From Deltaproteobacteria bacterium (GTDB taxonomy: Bacteria > Desulfobacterota > BSN033 > UBA1163): a stretch of 64,000 nucleotides of DNA. The translations under genes were made by a program, and so were the position numbers. Positions 59,858 to 64,000 of this stretch are shown piece by piece; position 1 is the first letter of the stretch, and each line of letters opens with the position of its first letter. Location: the NCBI GenBank assembly GCA_016875195.1, contig VGRY01000014.1, forward strand, positions 1 to 64,000, given 5' to 3'. The notes under the pieces are model-generated. The model ran no database searches, was not told the origin of the DNA, and was given only the letters and a program-made list of their open reading frames with translations.

Positions 59858-61675
59858 ATGAACCGTGAAGATCTGAGAAACATTGCTTTAATTGCCCATG
59901 TGGATCATGGAAAGACCACGATCGTTGACGGCTTGCTCAAGCAGTCAGGGATTTTCCGTTTGAACGAAAAGGTCCAGGAAAGAGTGATGGACAATATTGA
60001 CCTGGAGCGGGAACGCGGCATCACCATCATGGCCAAGAATACAGCAATCGAGTACCAGGGGGTGAAGATCAATATTGTCGATACGCCAGGCCATGCTGAT
60101 TTTGGCGGTGAGGTGGAAAGAACGCTCAAGATGGTGGATGGGGTGCTACTCCTCGTCGATGCTTCAGAAGGGCCTTTGCCCCAGACCCGGTTCGTCCTGA
60201 AAAAGGCGCTTGAGTTCAATCTTCCTCCCATCCTGGTCATTAACAAAATCGATCGGGCAGATGCCAGGATTCAGGAAGTGCTCAACGAGGTCTATGATCT
60301 CTTTATTGACCTCGACGCCACGGAGAAACAACTTGAATTTCCGATCGTCTATACTAATGGTAAGCTCGGGATTGCGAAACTTCATCCTGATCAAGATGCG
60401 AAAGACCTTCGATGCCTGTTTGAACTCATTCTTAATGCCGTTCCACCGCCTGAAGGGAATAGGAAAGGACCGCTGAAACTTTTAGTCACCAATATCGACT
60501 ATAGCGATTATGTAGGCAGGCTTGCCATTGGAAGGATCTTCTCGGGCTCGGTCAGGGCTGGAGAATGGGTATCGATGATCAACGGCAAAGGGGAGCCCGT
60601 TAAAAGCAAGGTGACATCCCTCTATGGATTTCAGGGGCTCGAACGAGTAGAGGTCAAAGAGGCTTTTGCAGGAGATATCGTTGCCGTGGCCGGCATAGAA
60701 GGGGTGGGGATAGGCGACACGATTGCCAGCATGGAAGATACGGAGCCTCTTCCGAGAATCGCAGTGGATGAGCCGACGATTTCAATGATCTTTTCTGTTA
60801 ATACCTCGCCATTTGCCGGCCAGGATGGCAGGTATGTCACCTCGAGAAACCTGCGTGAGCGGCTTGAAAAGGAACTTCTGTATAATGTTTCCATCCGGGT
60901 TGACTTTGATGCGACCGATTCTTTCAAGGTGATGGGAAGAGGGGAGTTGCAGCTTGCCATCCTGATCGAGATGATCCGGAGGGAAGGCTATGAACTTTCG
61001 GTCTCCATGCCGGAGAGCATTACAAAAAATATCAATGGGGTTCTCCATGAGCCCATGGAGCACCTGGTCATTGATGTTCCGGAGGAATTCATTGGAGTGG
61101 TGACACAGCAGATCGGAATCCGCAAGGGCAGAATGCAGAAGATGAATAATAACGGCCACGGCAGGGTCCGACTTGAGTTCAGGATTCCATCAAGAGGGCT
61201 GATCGGGTTTCGTTCTCAATTTCTCACCGATACCAGGGGGACAGGGCTCTTCAACCATATTTTCGATGGGTATGAACCATGGCACGGTCCACTTACTAAA
61301 CGCGCCACCGGAACCCTTGTTGCAGACCGGGCAGGGAAAACGACGACGTATGCGCTTCACCATCTTCAGCCCCGTGGGACGCTCTTTGTCAAAGAGAACA
61401 CGCCTGTCTATGAGGGCATGGTGGTGGGCGAGAATTCCAAAGAGAACGATCTTGATGTCAACGTAATTAAAGAGAAGAAACTGACCAATATCCGGGCAGC
61501 AGGGTCAGACGACGCCTTACAACTGATTCCGCCCAGGCTCCTTAGTCTTGAACAGGCGATTGAATTTATCAAAGAAGACGAACTGGTCGAGGTTACTCCG
61601 TCCTCCGTGCGGATTAGAAAAAAGATCCTCGATTCCAACAAACGCCCCAGATACAGGAACTCAGAAAAAAATTAG
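59858..61675 (+). CDS. typA: translational GTPase TypA/BipA
   Basis: 605 residues from [20 protein letters not shown] at 59858 (an upstream TTG in frame is not needed). GTPase motifs: [36 protein letters not shown]-like domains III and V and the TypA-specific C-terminal domain follow ([32 protein letters not shown]). It binds ribosomes under stress and aids 50S assembly. Length is normal. Confidence 0.96.
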   Translation: MNREDLRNIALIAHVDHGKTTIVDGLLKQSGIFRLNEKVQERVMDNIDLERERGITIMAKNTAIEYQGVKINIVDTPGHADFGGEVERTLKMVDGVLLLVDASEGPLPQTRFVLKKALEFNLPPILVINKIDRADARIQEVLNEVYDLFIDLDATEKQLEFPIVYTNGKLGIAKLHPDQDAKDLRCLFELILNAVPPPEGNRKGPLKLLVTNIDYSDYVGRLAIGRIFSGSVRAGEWVSMINGKGEPVKSKVTSLYGFQGLERVEVKEAFAGDIVAVAGIEGVGIGDTIASMEDTEPLPRIAVDEPTISMIFSVNTSPFAGQDGRYVTSRNLRERLEKELLYNVSIRVDFDATDSFKVMGRGELQLAILIEMIRREGYELSVSMPESITKNINGVLHEPMEHLVIDVPEEFIGVVTQQIGIRKGRMQKMNNNGHGRVRLEFRIPSRGLIGFRSQFLTDTRGTGLFNHIFDGYEPWHGPLTKRATGTLVADRAGKTTTYALHHLQPRGTLFVKENTPVYEGMVVGENSKENDLDVNVIKEKKLTNIRAAGSDDALQLIPPRLLSLEQAIEFIKEDELVEVTPSSVRIRKKILDSNKRPRYRNSEKN

Positions 61676-61787
61676 ACCCTCTTTCGTTTCCTGATCATCT
61701 TTTTTATTGACATTTTTTCAAGATTTCTGCTAAACTATCAACAAGTGGGTTTAAACATCAATCGTTTGTTTGCGGATGGGCGGAAGC

Positions 61788-62063
61788 ATGATCGTCTATA
61801 AAGTCTTTTGTAAGAATTATGGACTTAAGAAAGGTGACCTGATCGGTATTTTAGTAGAGAGAAGAAAGGATTTACGAGGATTAACGCAGATTGAATCGGG
61901 GTTAAGATGGGCGAAGTTGGCCTTCACCCATTCAATAAAAGATAAAAATGCAATGTTCGTTGTGCCCAAAGAGTTGCAGATAGGATTCCATACCCAATCG
62001 CTCGTGGAAAAAGGGGTGTTTACCCGCGAAGAGTTGCTCGGGATATCCGAGCTGTTGAGCTAA
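61788..62063 (+). CDS. uncharacterised 91-97 residue protein
   Basis: Read from MIVYKVFCKNYGLKKGDLIG at 61788, or from 61770 with six more residues; GGGCGGAAG is the only ribosome-site-like sequence. Small, basic, alpha/beta-looking (DLIGILVERRKDLRG, ESGLRWAKLAFTH, FVVPKELQIGFH). I do not recognise a family. The final TAA coincides with the first bases of a composite repeat element. Coding potential is judged from composition and position only. Confidence 0.55.
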   Translation: MIVYKVFCKNYGLKKGDLIGILVERRKDLRGLTQIESGLRWAKLAFTHSIKDKNAMFVVPKELQIGFHTQSLVEKGVFTREELLGISELLS

Positions 62064-62238
62064 TGGCCCATTCCCGGAGGGTACCCACGAACCATGAAAA
62101 TTGGTAGTCAAACGGTTATGGGTAACGATGCTCGTATCGTATCCCAAAGCTCGACGCAGGATGCTCGAGTTTCAAGTTTCGAAAGCCGAGCCTCGATACG
62201 AGCTTCGACAACGTTAAACGAGATTCTATTTTCTAGCT
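62061..62238. repeat. composite element with CTCGTATCG cassette
   Basis: Flanks TAATGGCC, ACCCACGAACCATG and ATTTTCTAGCT match 50228-50340. The interior (62125-62220) is a CTCGTATCG palindrome related to 30651-30779, ending CGAGCCTCGATACGAGCTTC and ACGTTAAACG. The element starts exactly at the stop codon of the 97-residue protein. Confidence 0.65.
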
Positions 62239-62287
62239 GATGGATTGCGGGAGAGAGGGGAGGGTTTTATCCCTTTTGAACAAACTT

Positions 62288-62323
62288 AAAAGGGGTTACC
62301 CCGGTAGGGGTAACCCCTTTTTT
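62288..62323. terminator. rho-independent terminator
   Basis: AAAAGGGGTTACCCC pairs with GGGGTAACCCCTTTT across GGTA, followed by T's. It terminates plus-strand transcription after the repeat. Confidence 0.85.
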
Positions 62324-62692
62324 AGTTCTGGATCCCATGGAGAGATCTAACCCGACTTCCGCAGGTTACTGAAGAAAATCTCCTGTTTATGCGGGGTTGG
62401 GATTTTTTTCAATCACTTCCGGGCGCTTGAAAAAAAAGAAGATGGATATTAGCTCCGGGCGTGTTATCTGCTTAGCAGAACAAATTCTTTTACTCACCTC
62501 TTCTACACAATCCATCCCTATTTCTGCGCTCTGAGAAGGATTTAGGAACTTCTACCCTTCGCGCTCCGATTGCTTCATTAATATTATTCCCTATGCGACA
62601 GTAAGTCGGGCAATAAAAAGGGCTGAGGGGGTAAGAAAGTCAAAGGTATGATTGGAATCCTACTCAGGCAACCCGGTAATCCAACCCTCAGA
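62324..62692. other. intergenic region without recognised gene
   Basis: 369 bases downstream of the FAD enzyme gene. On the minus strand a frame of about 55 codons is open near 62410-62550, but without a fitting start or known family. No repeat family of the window is present. Confidence 0.4.
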
Positions 62693-63823
62693 TTATAGAA
62701 AAGATTTCAGCAGGGCCTTTGCTCCAAGCTTGATCAACCGGGGTTCGGTCCAAATCAATCTCAAAAAACTTTGTGTCAGTTCATCCCGGTTCCATTCTTC
62801 AAGAGTTTCCTTCAGCCTACCGTGAATCATACCGATCAATTGATCGTAATCCTCTCCGCTGAACCGGTTGAGTATCTGCCTGATCAAAAGGTGGAGGTTG
62901 AGTTCTATTTTTAATTTACGCAATGCCTTGGGGTAATTTCTGCCGTTGAGAATGGCATCGGTCAGAGCCCTTGCGCCGTGCAGACCGGTAACCACCCCTC
63001 CGACTGTCGTCACCTTGACCTGAGCCGCCGCATCCCCCACTGCAAAGACATTTCGTTCTTCAGATAGAACATCCCCGCCATATCTGAATCGGTGCATCGG
63101 AACAAGGGCTGATTGAAATTCAAAGGGCTCCAGGTCTTTGCTCTGGAGAAATTCAGTTAAACAAGCTTCGGCCTGCCGGGAATCATTGGCAATCAGACCC
63201 ACGGCGGCGGTCCTATCCGATTCCGGGATGAGCCAGTAAAAATATTTCGTTTGGTCGGGGCGGAACCAGATCTGGGTTGTATCAGCACTCATGGATTGGG
63301 GTAAGGTCACCCGTGCCTGAAGCAAAGTCACAAGGGGATGACCATCCAGCGATGCGAAACGACCGACCGTACTCAGCGCACCATCGGCGCCGACGAGAAC
63401 ATCTGTGCTGACCTTGATCGGTTCATTGATTTTGAGGTTTCGAAGACTCACCAGAGTCTTCTTTCCAAACTGGGCAAACCCTTCGAATCGGTGCCGAAAC
63501 AGAATCTTTGCCCCAGCCTCTTCAGCCAGATGGGCAAGGAGGGATAAAAGTCTTCCTCGTTCAATCACCAGGTCAGGGTCTTTGAGTTCGAGCCGGAGGG
63601 TTTGCGACCTCGAAGAGAGTTCAAGATGTTTGATCTTATTGAGGATCGATTCCTCCGGAATAAACTCCATAGCCTCATAGATCTTGCTGGTCACAATAAG
63701 GGTACGAAGAGATCCATGGGCGTTTTCCTCCTTCTCAAAGATCTCGACCTCAACACCCTCTTTTGCTAAAAGGTAGGCCAAAAAAAGGCCGGAGACAGAA
63801 GCTCCAATGATCGTAACTTTCAT
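62693..63823 (-). CDS. FAD-dependent oxidoreductase, geranylgeranyl reductase/PHBH-like
   Basis: 376 residues from MKVTIIGASVSGLFLAYLLA at 63823 (GAGGAAT site). The N-terminal FAD motif is IIGASVSGLFLAYLLAKEG with EIFEKEE; a second FAD contact is DVLVGADGALSTVGRF, and the third is FAVGDAAAQVKVTTVGGVVTGLHGA. This is the group of FAD-linked reductases/monooxygenases that includes geranylgeranyl reductases, which saturate isoprenoid chains of quinones or lipids. The exact substrate is unknown. Monocistronic on the minus strand; nothing further to the right edge. Confidence 0.85.
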   Translation of the reverse strand: MKVTIIGASVSGLFLAYLLAKEGVEVEIFEKEENAHGSLRTLIVTSKIYEAMEFIPEESILNKIKHLELSSRSQTLRLELKDPDLVIERGRLLSLLAHLAEEAGAKILFRHRFEGFAQFGKKTLVSLRNLKINEPIKVSTDVLVGADGALSTVGRFASLDGHPLVTLLQARVTLPQSMSADTTQIWFRPDQTKYFYWLIPESDRTAAVGLIANDSRQAEACLTEFLQSKDLEPFEFQSALVPMHRFRYGGDVLSEERNVFAVGDAAAQVKVTTVGGVVTGLHGARALTDAILNGRNYPKALRKLKIELNLHLLIRQILNRFSGEDYDQLIGMIHGRLKETLEEWNRDELTQSFLRLIWTEPRLIKLGAKALLKSFL

Positions 63824-64000
63824 ATTCCTCGAAAATCCCCCACCCATCAGTTTCGTCTCAAAGTTTAAACGGTCGTTTCTATTTCGGCAGGCTAAGGCTT
63901 GATAAGCATCACATAATTAATCGATTCAGATTACCTTGTCAACTCTCCTTCCACCTACGAAGTGGAGGGATGGTTGGCAAGCTCTTGGCGATCATAGGGG

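Overview
The window looks like a chromosome segment of an anaerobic, deltaproteobacterial (Desulfobacterota-like) organism running the Wood-Ljungdahl pathway. The pointers are tetraheme c3-type and Hdr/Nar-type membrane redox proteins, many ferredoxin domains, and a full set of methyl-branch and carbonyl-branch genes. This placement is inference from gene content; there is no rRNA or other marker gene here. I found no tRNA, rRNA or CRISPR array.

Left part (1-19 kb): the 3' end of an NrfC-like ferredoxin, a TorD-type chaperone, a small exported protein, a slipin and an NrfD membrane subunit (remains of a molybdoenzyme/quinone module); a PIN/antitoxin pair whose promoter lies inside a broken M20 peptidase gene; a HESGH zinc peptidase; a large HdrD-like membrane iron-sulfur protein with a CxxCH heme motif; a LOG-family protein, an MBL/beta-CASP RNase-like protein, a DUF401 transporter, a PPC/DUF296 protein, an M23 peptidase, a K+ channel with two RCK domains and an MFS carrier. 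A hairpin pair resembling an IS200/IS605 right end stands alone near 13.85 kb.

Centre (19-50 kb): C1 metabolism. It holds four MetF (methylene-THF reductase) domains within about 12 kb. One is fused to a degenerate receiver domain and a MetV zinc domain; one heads an apparent operon with two histidine kinases and a response regulator. A separate MetV lies next to a Tmc-like set (cytochrome b-type membrane protein, HdrC-like protein, tetraheme cytochrome c). Upstream on the minus strand come an uncharacterised 134-residue protein and a three-subunit NADH-diaphorase module (NuoG/NuoF/NuoE-like) whose first gene overlaps acsC. The CODH/ACS genes are of archaeal ACDS type: long CdhA with two extra ferredoxin motifs, a CdhB epsilon subunit, and a 400-residue CdhC lacking the bacterial N-terminal domain. 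They stand beside acsC, acsD, acsE, cooC, folD, acsV and fhs. The transcription order acsE-acsD-cdhA-DUF166-cdhB-cdhC-acsC-diaphorase-metF suggests that the carbonyl branch, methyl transfer and NADH-linked reduction are co-expressed.

Right part (50-64 kb): an octopine/opine-dehydrogenase-like protein, two DUF4410 exported proteins, a pilV-pilW-pilX-pilY1 minor pilin cluster, a DEAD-box helicase, TypA/BipA, an unknown 97-residue protein and an FAD-dependent oxidoreductase.

A second theme is the intergenic DNA. Most gaps are filled by hairpin elements. Several families have arms built from short-period tandem units (8 to 11 bp) in inverted orientation, with different unit sequences in different families. 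Some are nested as exchangeable cassettes inside larger elements, and several begin exactly at, or run into, the stop codon of the neighbouring gene.
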